From Labyrinthula sp. Ha (lineage: Eukaryota; Sar; Bigyra; Labyrinthulida; Labyrinthulaceae): a stretch of DNA of 64,000 nt. The position numbers were made by a program, and so were the translations under genes. The stretch covers positions 2,046,001 through 2,110,000 of the forward strand of contig JAALGZ010000001.1 of assembly GCA_015227615.1 (NCBI GenBank). The letters run 5' to 3'. The notes below the pieces were generated by a model, which was not told the origin of the DNA, did no database searches, and saw nothing but the letters and a program-made list of their open reading frames with translations. Shown here piece by piece: positions 53,425-64,000 of the stretch. Positions within the stretch are counted from its first letter, which is position 1. The number at the start of each line of letters is the position of its first letter.

Positions 53425-56400
53425 TAGCTATTCATACTGTTGCTGCAAGGTGGGCGGAGGCCATACCAGGTCTTCGGCAAGAGGTGACCGATAATGAATT
53501 CAATTTTATGGATAACTTTTTTGGAAAACTCAATCACGTCCTACCGAAAACATGTAATGCCTATTAAGAATGAAAGTAAATAAAACGACTGATTTAAATT
53601 CCCTAATTTAATTCTTAAAACAGATAATTTTTTGTATTATATTCTCTGATTATAAAGTTCATTACGTTTTGCAATACTATTACAACAACAAAAGGCCCAT
53701 GAATGTATAACAAATTTACAACCTAATATGCGAGCCCATTGAAATGAGTCTAACATGGTACTTAAGATAAAAATCTATGAAACATAAAAATGTATGTTAT
53801 GTGGTAGTAATAGAAGAAAATCTATTCTTAGTTGCAATAAATCTAGAAGAATTTCATCACCTTTGGTCCAACACCATAGGTGCCAATGGTATTATGAAAA
53901 TTAAAGATTATAAGTCAACGGAAGAATCTATGGATATGATATGAAGTCAGAAATCATCTTCTTTAAAAATTTAATAATCCCCATGCTTCCAGTTTCTAAC
54001 TTCTTAAAGCCTCTGTATATTAACAATAGCTTCAAATCAGCAATGGTGTTGTTTTTAATAAATAGCTACTGCATTGAAAATAGACTGCGACAAAATCAGA
54101 ATTGTTTAAAAGCTAGGTTGCTAGATGAAAACAAAAAAATATAAGAGCTACAAAGAAGTGCTAGTTACTTGAAAGGTTCAGTGGAATTATGTTTTACAAG
54201 TTTTTATTTGGTTGACGAGGCATCTGATTATACCTTATCCTTCTCCCATTTTCCTCTGTTTTAGATATTTCTGCGGATAAATTTCCAAGTCTTAATAAAC
54301 CTAATTAAATATATTTAACTTAAATCTAATGTATATATAATCTACACGTTTCTCGAATATCTATAAGATTTAGCATCAACGGATTTTAATTTTAATAAAT
54401 ATTACTTGACAAAGACTAGCAATAAGTTTCTGGACTTCAATTATTCATGGAGATCTTGTAGCCTATTAATTTGCCAAAGCAATGAACAATCCTGATTCTG
54501 AAATTAATGACATCTCGTCTGTCCAAATTCATTCTACAGCACCTTAAAAGATTCTAGAATAGCTGTTAAGCATATTTTTTATTAAAGCTCAATAGATTAT
54601 TTTGATAATTTCACATATTGACTGAAGCAACTGTATCTTCGTTCAATCAACAATTCTATTGAAAATCTCAAATAGTTCTAGAGCTAATCGATAAACATGT
54701 CTATTAGTTTCTTTTTTATTTTGCATCATACTATTTCCTTTTCAAATAAATTTGTTGTTTAAAAATATCTTGAATCTGGTACAAGGGACCCTCATTTGCT
54801 AACAAACCTCATCAGTTTTATTTAGGGGCACGTTAACTTTAAAGTTGAAGTAGTTTCCTTGTCATTATATTGCAGCTCTAAATGTCTTGAACTAATATAT
54901 TTATATACTCAGTTCATTCCTAATATACTAGAGAATCCCAATATGTAACTAAGAGATACTAAGAAATCCATAGATATAGAAGGGAAGCACAGGTGTTTGA
55001 GATACATCTACATTTAAGCGAGTGATATCGGGGAGTATGTTACGAAAAGATCCTAACCAATTCATTTATATAATTTTTCTTACCATTAGTGGTACTGTAC
55101 AATAAGAGGTTTTGATTTTTAATAGTAAAATTTTCTAAAATAGTTTTAACAGAATATCTTGTCGGAGTAAGTAATAAAATTCTAGACAAAGAAGAGCTTT
55201 TTGAAGAATTGCTAGGATGCCCTTCTTTATATGAGAATTCGCTGTTCCGATAAGGTTTCACTTTAAACACACGCAATTAATATTAACTAAGGATACTTGA
55301 TTGAAAATATATAGGTACCTTAATATGGCTAAGCCTATGTGAGAAGTGTTCTAGAATAAGGGGGCTGCCAGTAACATTTACTGGAGAGGGTCGATCACGA
55401 TTTTCACGAAATACACATATGCAAGGAAAGTGATAAAAAAGCATCCAATTTGAATAAGGCTTGTTTACTTGATAGTATATTAGCGGTGAAAATTTGAGCA
55501 CTATTTTCTGATTGATCTATGCCTGTCGTCGAAGTATATAATCCATGGACTTGAAACGAATATGGCCATTGCTTTCCTATTTACATATGACATCACTAGG
55601 GAAGCAGCTGATGCATTGTCTAATAACAAGAGCATTTACTGTATGATAAACTGCAAAATAACTGTAATAGACGTGGTCTGTTTCAAAAAAAATCAAAGCA
55701 AAATGCAAATTGGGCACTGGATAATCTACCGGCGCTGTATGGAATGGAAAACTATTGTGTGAATTTGAGTTCCTATAAAACCGGTTGGAGCTTAGTAATA
55801 TCGAGTCCATCTTTAGCAGATAAATTACAATATTTTGGTACCAAACTTATTTTTTATGAGCAAGATTAATTTAGTTAAGAATCGATGAAAAAATATATGG
55901 TAACCTAGGAAATGATAAGAGAATACTGTAGTCTTTAATATCAATTGAAAATGCGTCTACTGTGTATAGCTTAATTCAAATAGGTAATAAAAAATATCGG
56001 GAATCTGTAATTTAAAAAACATCTAACAGGCTATAAGAATACTTCAAACATTTGACACACTCTTACGGATGAAATTATAGGCTCTGAAGTTTTTCTGCAA
56101 AACCTAGATGAGTTTTGAAGTTTATGCAAGGAGCATAGTCTCAGAATATAAAAGAGCAAAATCCTATGGATCCCTCCAGTAGAACTGATATGCTGCTTCA
56201 GCGATTCATGTTATAGTCTTCAATGTCATAAGTATGACGAGGCTCAAAACATATTGAATAAAGTTGAGGCTAGTGAAGTGTATTGAGAATATTCATAAAG
56301 TTAAGGGAATACTTGATACTGAAGGTACATCTTCATTTTTGAAATTTCCCTTGCATGAGTTTTTTTTTGCTCATTTACAAGACATAGAGTGCATTGAGTA

Positions 56401-57723
56401 TATGGTTTTAGAAACCTTGGTCCAAATTTTTTAATTTAGCAATGAGTAGCGTACTATGAAAGCCAACATAACAGGTTGGAAGTTTGAATATAGTGGGTAT
56501 GGCAAAACAAATTCAGGCTATTCGGCTTTACTAGTACTGCTTTTCCTCAAGTCAAGATATATCCATTAGATATTGCACAATACTAGGCCAGGGTCAAAGA
56601 TCAGGAGCATATCAAGAGTAAGAAAACTCTGACTAAATTAAAGGTATGCTATTAGTTATATATCTTAGGAAACCAGTTAAATAGAGCCACAGGTGATATA
56701 AATTATTTGAAATAGATTTTTTGCTATAAACAAGGATAATTTGGAAGTCATAAGGGATACCAGTGCCATACTAAAATCTCACAACTAATTTGAAGTGAAA
56801 TACTCCATTAATTCGTTCAGCAGTTTTTTTCATATGCGTAGTTGTTTATTAAATCTGAAAAATTTGGAAGAAATTGACAATTTATTATTCAGTGGGAAGG
56901 ATTCAGATGCACCCAATTGCTATGAGATTACTTATTAACCCTTATATGAATAAAAACGTACTGCAGGCCTATGTTAATAAAAATGATAGTTATGTGGACA
57001 TAACTAAATGAATTTTGTTGAGAAAATAATGCTATAAAAAATAACCTTGCCAAGCAGGGGTAGAATAACAAAAGATAAAAAATTATTATTTTTTAATAAA
57101 GTTTGAGAAAGTTGAAGAATATGTAAAAGATTAGTCATGGATGATGAAGGAAGTTTGCTTAGAGAGGACCTGCGTATTAGAAAATCAGGACTCCACAGCG
57201 CGACCTTCAAAGGCATCACCGGTTAAGTGAATAATACATAACGACACTTGATTTCAATATTCCAAAAAACTGAATAGCTGCTGAATAAATAGAGTTGTAG
57301 AAAAAGAATTTATTTTCAATGCCAAAGTGTACACTGAAAACTACCACACATATCCCAATTTATGGGTTTTACGTTTTTCTGGTACAAAAAACGAGCAATC
57401 CTATTTCTTATGACGTGAATAAAATCATCAATCTATGAAATAAGGACATTAAAAGTTATTTTTACTGCTAACAAATTTGAAGGAGCAGGCATGGAGACCT
57501 ATTGGACAGAAGCCATAAAGGATGTCTCTTATCCTAGTTACATTTTTTTTTCTTATCGATTATCTAGCCGGTTAGGATATATGGTACGATCATTTCACTT
57601 ACCACGACCGTAAAGATGGATAATAGAATAAAAAGAGAAGCAAAACAGTGCAGTTGTTCTTGACAATAGCGATAAAAATGCTGTTATTGCCATTTAATGT
57701 CATTGTATCCCTGATACTGGAAG

Positions 57724-57743
57724 TGTGCCGTGAATTGACGGCA
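57724..57743. repeat. Perfect 7-bp inverted repeat, 6-nt loop
   Basis: GTGCCGT and ACGGCAC flank GAATTG. It is unusually GC-rich for its surroundings. No function inferred. Confidence 0.35.
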
Positions 57744-57839
57744 CGATTTAATACTGTACCACCACAGGGTATTATTTTGCATCATAGAAAATGTTTCTCA
57801 AATATCTGAATAATTTAAATACACAATTAGGAGAACAAA

Positions 57840-57855
57840 TATATATATATATATA
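57840..57855. repeat. AT dinucleotide microsatellite
   Basis: About eight tandem TA units. Simple repeat, likely length-variable. Confidence 0.7.
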
Positions 57856-60800
57856 CCATGGTAAGATACATTGTAGATTGGTGGTAACATATGTTTTTCA
57901 AACATGCATGTATATTATGAAGGATTATAATCATATTTTGGGAAGCACGACACCATTATTCAATTATAACTAAATTTAATTGATTTATTTCTACAACTTT
58001 CTACCACCGATCATATCAAAACCAATTGAATACGTGGATAATTTCCAAGGTAACCTGAAGGTTCGCAAGAGAATGGAAAATATAAACCTAAGAATATACT
58101 AGTTTTGTGGGGCTATGGGTTATAAAATCATAGGAGTATTCAAGGAGGAAAATTACTGAAAGCTCCATGAAATACTTAGTAAGTACAGCTAGTACTAATA
58201 CTATACATTTTAGCCATTTTTTCGATGAACTTTGAGATCTATGTATTCTACAGTGCAAAACTAGAAAGCCAATATTTATTAACTACTAGAAACATTGGCA
58301 GAAAATCGTGAAGCTATATTTTTATTATGTGAAAGATTCCACACTAATGATCTCGTGTAATTCATATTACAGGAACAGATGTACCCCATTGTATTTTTTT
58401 GCGAGAGAACACTGTTTGCCATGCATGGGCATCATTGGGATATTCAAGTCTTCACAGATAGTCAAAGCTGAGCTATGACGATAAACCCATAAGATTATAT
58501 TATATGTAAGCACCATTGGAGACTATAAACGTGGTTATCATAAGTACAAGGATTTGAACTTTCATTATATCAAAACCAAGTGAGCCTGGAGTTTTGGCTG
58601 ACATTCTTCGGCGATGGATCAAGGCACTTACTGGAGCACCTGGAAAGGACAGAGTTAAATTCACTATGTTATTTCGCTAGAAGATAAAAATATATTGTTA
58701 TTTTACAATATTGTTGAAAAATAGGGTGATATCCCTGTATTTACCAGAAAGGTAGGAATTCTTCCTGAGAACAATAGCATATTGCTAATGGTTCCTTATT
58801 CTAAGTGAGCCTGTAATATATCTTTAGAGGGTGAAAAGATGTTAGGGAAAAGGGAATCGAAGCTAAGTTTCAAATATTTAAACAAATAAAAATGTGGTGT
58901 ATTTATATGTGAGAGTCTGGTACTAGAGTTGGCCGATTATAATCTCATTATGAGCAGGCATTCAGTATTTGAAGTAAAAATGAGAGAGCCCGTTTGCTTC
59001 GTTTAGAACAAATGAAAATTACATACTCGAGGGTCTTGATAGTAAAATAAGGTTGTAATTTTTAGATTACCAAACAACACCAAAATAATTGCCTAGAGGG
59101 TTAGATGATTCTCGGTAACAAAGATGGTCAGACGATTTCTTAATTTAGATTATGTATATATGCACTCCTTGTCAATTTTCTAGCTATGTTGAATAATTTG
59201 ACGCGTAAGTCATTTATGAAAAGAAACTTCCAAAAGGTTTGGAACAGCGGTTATAGTAATCAACATCATTTTTATGTAGAATTTACGGCTCTTACATGAT
59301 CTTGGAATATGGAAGGAAATGTATCATATTTTATTAAATTGAACAGCAGAAACACTGGCTTCTGGAATGAGGTTTTTAAGACAACATTTGGTATACTATG
59401 TACCACATAGTAAGAGTAGAATATCTTAGATGGCCTAAGCGATGTTAAGTATAGTTAAAATACTTTTTTGGGAATTCAGATGCTTTGAACAAGAGACTGG
59501 TAACTGTTGTACGGTAATTAATAACGCGAGGAACGGCTTCCAGAATAACACAACAGGAAACTTTGCGTTCTAAGAATTATCTAGTAACATACCATTTCTT
59601 TGCTTGTTGGTTCCTTTTTTAATACTTTTCAAAAATAACTTTGAAAAGCCTGATAATCAACAATGGGTCAATATATGCACTCTTAGAAACGGTAAAAGAA
59701 CCACTTAGCATGTAGAACCTAATGAAAAATATGAGGGGGTTGCAATTGCTATCAGGAAATACTAGATACAACTTGGTATTTTACTAAAAGGATCGGTGAA
59801 CTACATAGTATAAAGTACGGTTGTGAAGTTGCAGAAGCACTGGCTAAATTTGAGAGTGGGGAATATTTTTTAACAAACACAGCCAATACCCCAAATTAGT
59901 TGTCCGGATGGAAATTTAGTTGAATTTTGTGGTATAGAGCTAGTTAAACCGCCCAAAAGTTTCTATGCGAAGTGATTTCAGTTAAACTAAGGATGACGAT
60001 AGTAGAAATAAGAAGAATTTAGTCATGTACAGGAAAAGGCTTTGCTCTAAGTACTGGGCTGGTTAATATCATCATGGTGTATCATCTGGACTTAGAAGCT
60101 GTGAAAGTCAGTGCGGTAAGTGAGTAAGATGCTAAGTTTCTATTCAGTGTAACTTGAACAAGGTATAAGAATATCAAAAACTTTATAGTACTAAACAACA
60201 AATAAATTTTGTGTAGGCTTTTGTGGAAATTTTAATATTGCCAATGAATTATTCAATACATTGCATGGTACTCATGCACTACCAACAGGTGAGAAACAAT
60301 CCAGATGCGATGGATAGTTACCCCGCCCTATGATGATGTTAAAAATGACAAAACAATTGAAAAGATTCCAAAAACTAATTTCTTGCTGGCTAATCATTCA
60401 TCGTTAATTAATGAATGGTTGCCAATATCGTAACATATTTTAACAGAGGAAACAATGGATATGGATTAGATAAATGAATAAAGCTGTTGGCATTGATGAT
60501 TTCTTTGTAAAAACAGGCAGGAATTTAATGCATAACCTCAACCAATTCTTACTCAGCAGTCAACTAAGGGTCATCAACCTCTTGAGATGGATATATTAAC
60601 CACAGGTCACGTGAAGAGAAGGAATTCTGTGAGGTCTATCAAGAAGAGTGATTGAATATGATAGAAATTATCATTAATTATATGATAACTGTATTGATTT
60701 TCGTTATCAATAAAAGAAATATTTTTTTGGTTTTTACCAAGTGCTTCTCAATTTGTTCTGAGTATCAATTGATAATCAAAATTAAGTTAAAATGGTTGGG

Positions 60801-62269
60801 AAATTAACAGAATCAATTTGTCGGAAAAATATGGGTAAAATTTTTAATGATAAATTTTCATTAAACGAAATCTTATTTCCAATCAAGAGAGATGTATCAA
60901 AATGCTAAAAGAGGTACAATGGAAAAAATGATGAATTTCTTGCGTCATCAGTTATCGGAGTAAAATGACAAGGATGTTCAGATCAGAAGTTCTAGAAAGG
61001 AAAATTCACTCGGGTTGAAGTGTGAGAATATAAAAATTTTGATGTAATTGGAAAAGAAATCTCCAGACTATCCCTTGGATAGGAAAGTGGGAAAAAGTAT
61101 TGAATGAAGTATATGTAATAGTGGAAATGATTCAATTGATTAAAAATTGACGAGAAAGCGTAGCAACGTGTTAGATTATGTATTAAACAAATTTGAAATG
61201 AAAAAAACCGTATCAATCTAGCTTTACATTTATAACAAAGGATTACGGAATGTGCACAAACTTGGAGCAGGTCTGTGAGTTGATCAAAAGCAGAGGTACA
61301 TAATCACAGGTTTAAGAGCTGTAGATGAATGTGGCACCGACTAGCTTAATTTTTTAATAAATAAAACATTTTGGAGCCTGATTTTACTCATGAGCTTATA
61401 AGAGATTGTGAAACGCTATCAAGGATTCGCTTAGATTTATCAGTTCATGTAGGAGGAGTTTTACGACCCACGGAGTAGTGGTAACCTGTTCAACGACATA
61501 AGATCAAACGTTAATCGGGTGGGATCTTGAAGAGTTACAATAAAAGATTTTAATTTATAGATATGTGAATAGTGTCCCGCAGTTGCTATTGCAGTTAACT
61601 AGTTTGGTCATTAAGTAAATAAGAGACATAAATTTTGTCAAAAAGATTATATTCAGAGAAGTAATGCTCCTCGGAAAGTACAAGTTTAATAAAGGATTCT
61701 AATTAATATAATATTTTAAAAGGACTATAAAAAGCCAAATAACAGCAAAAGCAAGGTACAGAAGATAAGGTTGTAAAAAATGAGTATCACATTGTAATAG
61801 AAAGTAAATAAATAAATTAGCCGATTCTCACTGAGGAAGCTAAGGACATGGTTATTGCTTGTTACGTAGCACATAGACCTGGAACTTGGTTTTTAAGAAG
61901 TAAATGAAATATAGATTTCAACCTCAATATGCGAGTAATTTTATAGTTCTACCATGTAAAGAATATGGATGAATAATAATAGAGGCAATAGGTGAGATAT
62001 CTGAAGAATGAGTTCCATACAGAGCATATTTGTATTTCTTTGCAAGACCCCAAAACCTTCATGTAAACTGAATTCTAATAAGAATGGGAATTTCAGCTGA
62101 AGTTAAAAGAGATTATCAATATGGAGGCATCTAGAACGAGCAGATTGTAAAATTATTAAGTGATTTCTCTTTTGATGTTAAAGTTTGAAACAAAGAAACA
62201 GTTTCTGGAAAATCTTTTTAATTAAATTCACACTATATATGAATGAATCACACCCCCACAGAAATACAA

Positions 62270-63739
62270 TTTTGAAACTACTTTCCCAATTAATGGTTTT
62301 TGAAAGATATTGCTCAGGGTTTGCCCTTAAGTTTCTTCCTTGGCCGTAAGAGTTAAAAGAACAGGTTCTTTCTTTATTTACTGCGAATCAAACCGAAAAA
62401 TAAAGTTTTTGAAACATGTAAGATAATACATAGAATTAGTTCGCAAAGCTAAGTTTATTTCTATATTAAGCTGCAAACTATCTAATTTGGTGAGGCAATC
62501 AATGCATATAATTCTGTGTTACGTTTCCAAGCACAATAATGTTCAATGAGATTTTATTCAAAATAGAGGGTGTGTTGCAACGATATCACTGTTGTTTGAC
62601 AACAAGAGAAGATGAACAATGAGTGTAAACTTTATATCCAACAGCTTTATTGACTTTGTTAAGTAAAAGAAATAAAAAAACTAAAGAGTTATATAGAAAA
62701 GGTAATGAACGCTCTAACATAAATTCAGAAAACTGGAACTCCATAAAAAAGTATATTTTTTTGAGTGTCAGCACAAAGAAGAACTTGAGTCAGTTGAACA
62801 AATAAAGAACTTCTCTATGTTAAAATATACCAATAATAAATTTTGCAGTATATCTAATCTGACTCTTTCTAGGGCATAATGAAGTAACAAAAGACTTCTT
62901 TCTTAAGAATAAGAAGGATTTTCCCCTGATTGGAATTGATGTCTGAAATTTCCTAGTTGCTATGAAGAGAAGATATAATCACTTAGTGAAAAGCTTTTTA
63001 GACCCATGTAATCTTCAAACAAACTAGGAACATCAAGATCATATCCAAACCTTTTTGAGAGGCGTTTTTTTCTACCTCAACAACTTAACTAGGTGGAACT
63101 TTGGAAAATATATTTCTTTGGAGTGCTTCAAGATCTTGATAGACAAAGGACTTCAACTAAATAAAAAGTAGATTTGAAAGCATTGTAAAAATAATAGATA
63201 TCCATAACTTCTGCGTTTAGTAAGAACCAAAGGTAAACTGCTTCTCAAACTACTGAAAACTGATTCTACTGTACTGGATCTATTCATAGAAAATACAGTT
63301 TCTGCTGCACATAATTACATCTTCAAAATGAAGCTCCTTGAAAAATATTAGCTTAGAAAACAAAAACGAGTTGAAACCTAAACAAAAAACAATTGTATTT
63401 TTATTTCAAGATCTAAATTTTATGTTTTGGAATGCAGTAAATAAACTCCCAAATAGCAAAGTTAAATCTTTGAGTTTGTTGAGTATAAACTATGTAATAT
63501 TCTTGCTTGAAAACAAAAATAAAAAGTGCGAAGATATTCTAGAAGAAACCAATTGTTCTTGCGAGAACATTGTCTCGAACATTATAAGATTATTCAATAG
63601 CATTTACGCACCAAAGAAGTTCAGTATCAGCAACTCCAAATATATTCTATTAGATTTATATTCCAAGATAGCTGATTTTCTTTTTCAACTTGGTTCTATC
63701 TCCAAAGAACTATTAAACCTAAATAAAGCAAGAAAATGA
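62270..63739 (+). pseudogene. Decayed protein-coding region, unknown helical protein
   Basis: Plus-strand frames read as protein over most of this stretch but change frame and contain stops. The first part (about 62270-62660) includes GSFFIYCESNRKIKFLKHVR and VRQSMHIILCYVSKHNNVQ. The middle (about 62660-63350) includes KRNKKTKELYRKGNERSNIN and TVLDLFIENTVSAAHNYIF. The last is an unbroken 133-codon frame (63338-63739, no ATG) with KSLSLLSINYVIFLLENKNK and FSISNSKYILLDLYSKIADF. The second and third parts meet at an A-run near 63340. Leucine-rich helical character with short repeats suggests an ARM/HEAT-like protein, but this is weak. It could be a pseudogene, or a real gene with assembly indels. 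Confidence 0.35.
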
Positions 63740-64000
63740 AACAAGAATAACATACCTGAGGAAGAAAGTATCCAATTGTACTTGTCTAATTGTTCAGAAG
63801 CCCTTCAAATAATTTCAAGGGTATAAAGGCTTTGACGGAGAAAAGAAACTTTGTATGAAATGTAAAGAATTTTGATAGTACAGATTATTCCAGATATTAG
63901 AAACTAACTTCGACAAATGTGTTAATAGAAGTTTCAAAAGCTGAATTTAAAGTTTTACCCAGATAGAAATACTCAAAATCAAGATATCAAAATAAGATCT
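63740..64000. other. Right-edge stretch, no gene supported
   Basis: Follows the TGA at 63737-63739. No recognisable feature; decayed coding DNA from the left may continue. Confidence 0.4.

Larger units (their letters stand above)
53425..62269 (+). other. Gene-poor region with decayed plus-strand coding-like DNA
   Basis: No intact gene is supported. From about 56 kb the plus strand is visibly richer in G than C (for example 61081-61140), unlike the left-hand gaps. It holds protein-like runs between stops. Examples are near 56275-56450 (FLKFPLHEFFFAHLQDIECI), 59810-59900 (CEVAEALAKFESGEYFL), 60350-60430 (KTNFLLANHSSLINEWLPIS) and 61370-61480 (LEPDFTHELIRDCETLSRIR). All lie on the plus strand in differing frames. 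This looks like an old, heavily decayed gene or element with many breaks. I cannot name the family and do not try to reconstruct it. Confidence 0.35.

Noticed and set aside
55562-55810. Opposing 66- and 77-codon frames
   Set aside because: Mutual shadows with no family signal.
58400-58680. Short runs vaguely like RNase H and recombinase motifs
   Set aside because: Each is under 35 residues, their spacing does not fit a known element, and no supporting domain was found; kept only as part of the decayed region.
1-64000. tRNA, rRNA, snRNA genes and CRISPR arrays
   Set aside because: I looked for tRNA B-box-like GGTTCRANNCC sites with a matching A box, rRNA and U-snRNA signature strings, and regularly spaced direct repeats, and saw none that held up by eye.

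Overview
The window looks like nuclear DNA of a unicellular, flagellated eukaryote. It is AT-rich, uses the standard stop codons TAA, TAG and TGA, and encodes purely eukaryotic proteins. These include an intraflagellar-transport protein (IFT139/TTC21B) and a NEK8-like kinase/RCC1 protein, which point to a cilium. A SIN1 homologue points to TORC2; Derlin and UFD1 point to ER-associated degradation; UTP10 and RRP45 point to rRNA processing. Glutaryl-CoA dehydrogenase and a BolA3-type protein point to a respiring mitochondrion. I cannot place the lineage more narrowly. The most distinctive trait is the introns: those I could join by reading frame are only 27-33 nt long, begin GTA or GTT, and mostly end in TAG.

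Genes sit in islands separated by gene-poor AT-rich stretches. Island 1 (0.6-4.35 kb): an unrecognised five-exon gene, Derlin, an APC5-like protein and a tiny spliced ORF. Then about 6 kb without a convincing gene, ending in a decayed SWIM/MULE-type transposase (10.2-11.2 kb). Island 2 (11.75-20.1 kb): UTP10, a 76-aa membrane protein overlapping its stop codon, RRP45, an mpaB/DUF2236 oxygenase-like protein and an unrecognised Cys-rich protein. Island 3 (23.7-28.1 kb): a ubiquitin-like-domain protein, SIN1, and a sugar-phosphate/nucleotide-sugar transporter. Island 4 (30.9-33.3 kb): a coiled-coil membrane protein and a sulfotransferase. Island 5 (36.5-43.6 kb): a very basic protein, IFT139 and glutaryl-CoA dehydrogenase. 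Island 6 (48.05-52.1 kb): BolA3, the NEK8-like pseudokinase/RCC1 protein, a doubtful small spliced gene and UFD1.

From about 53 kb to the right edge no intact gene could be supported. Much of 56-63.7 kb is visibly richer in G than C on the + strand and holds protein-like runs broken by stops, so it reads as decayed coding DNA of unknown origin.

Within islands genes are tightly packed. Three divergent ATG pairs are 56-97 bp apart or less, and two convergent pairs overlap at their stop codons (UTP10 with the small membrane protein; RRP45 with the mpaB-like gene). No operon logic is expected. Shared themes are rRNA maturation (UTP10, RRP45), cilium (IFT139, NEK8-like) and the Cdc48/p97 ER-degradation route (Derlin and UFD1, both with SHP boxes). 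I found no rRNA or tRNA gene, no CRISPR array, and no clear new multi-gene system. The best candidates for novelty are the tiny introns, the unrecognised spliced genes and the kinase-dead NEK8-like protein.
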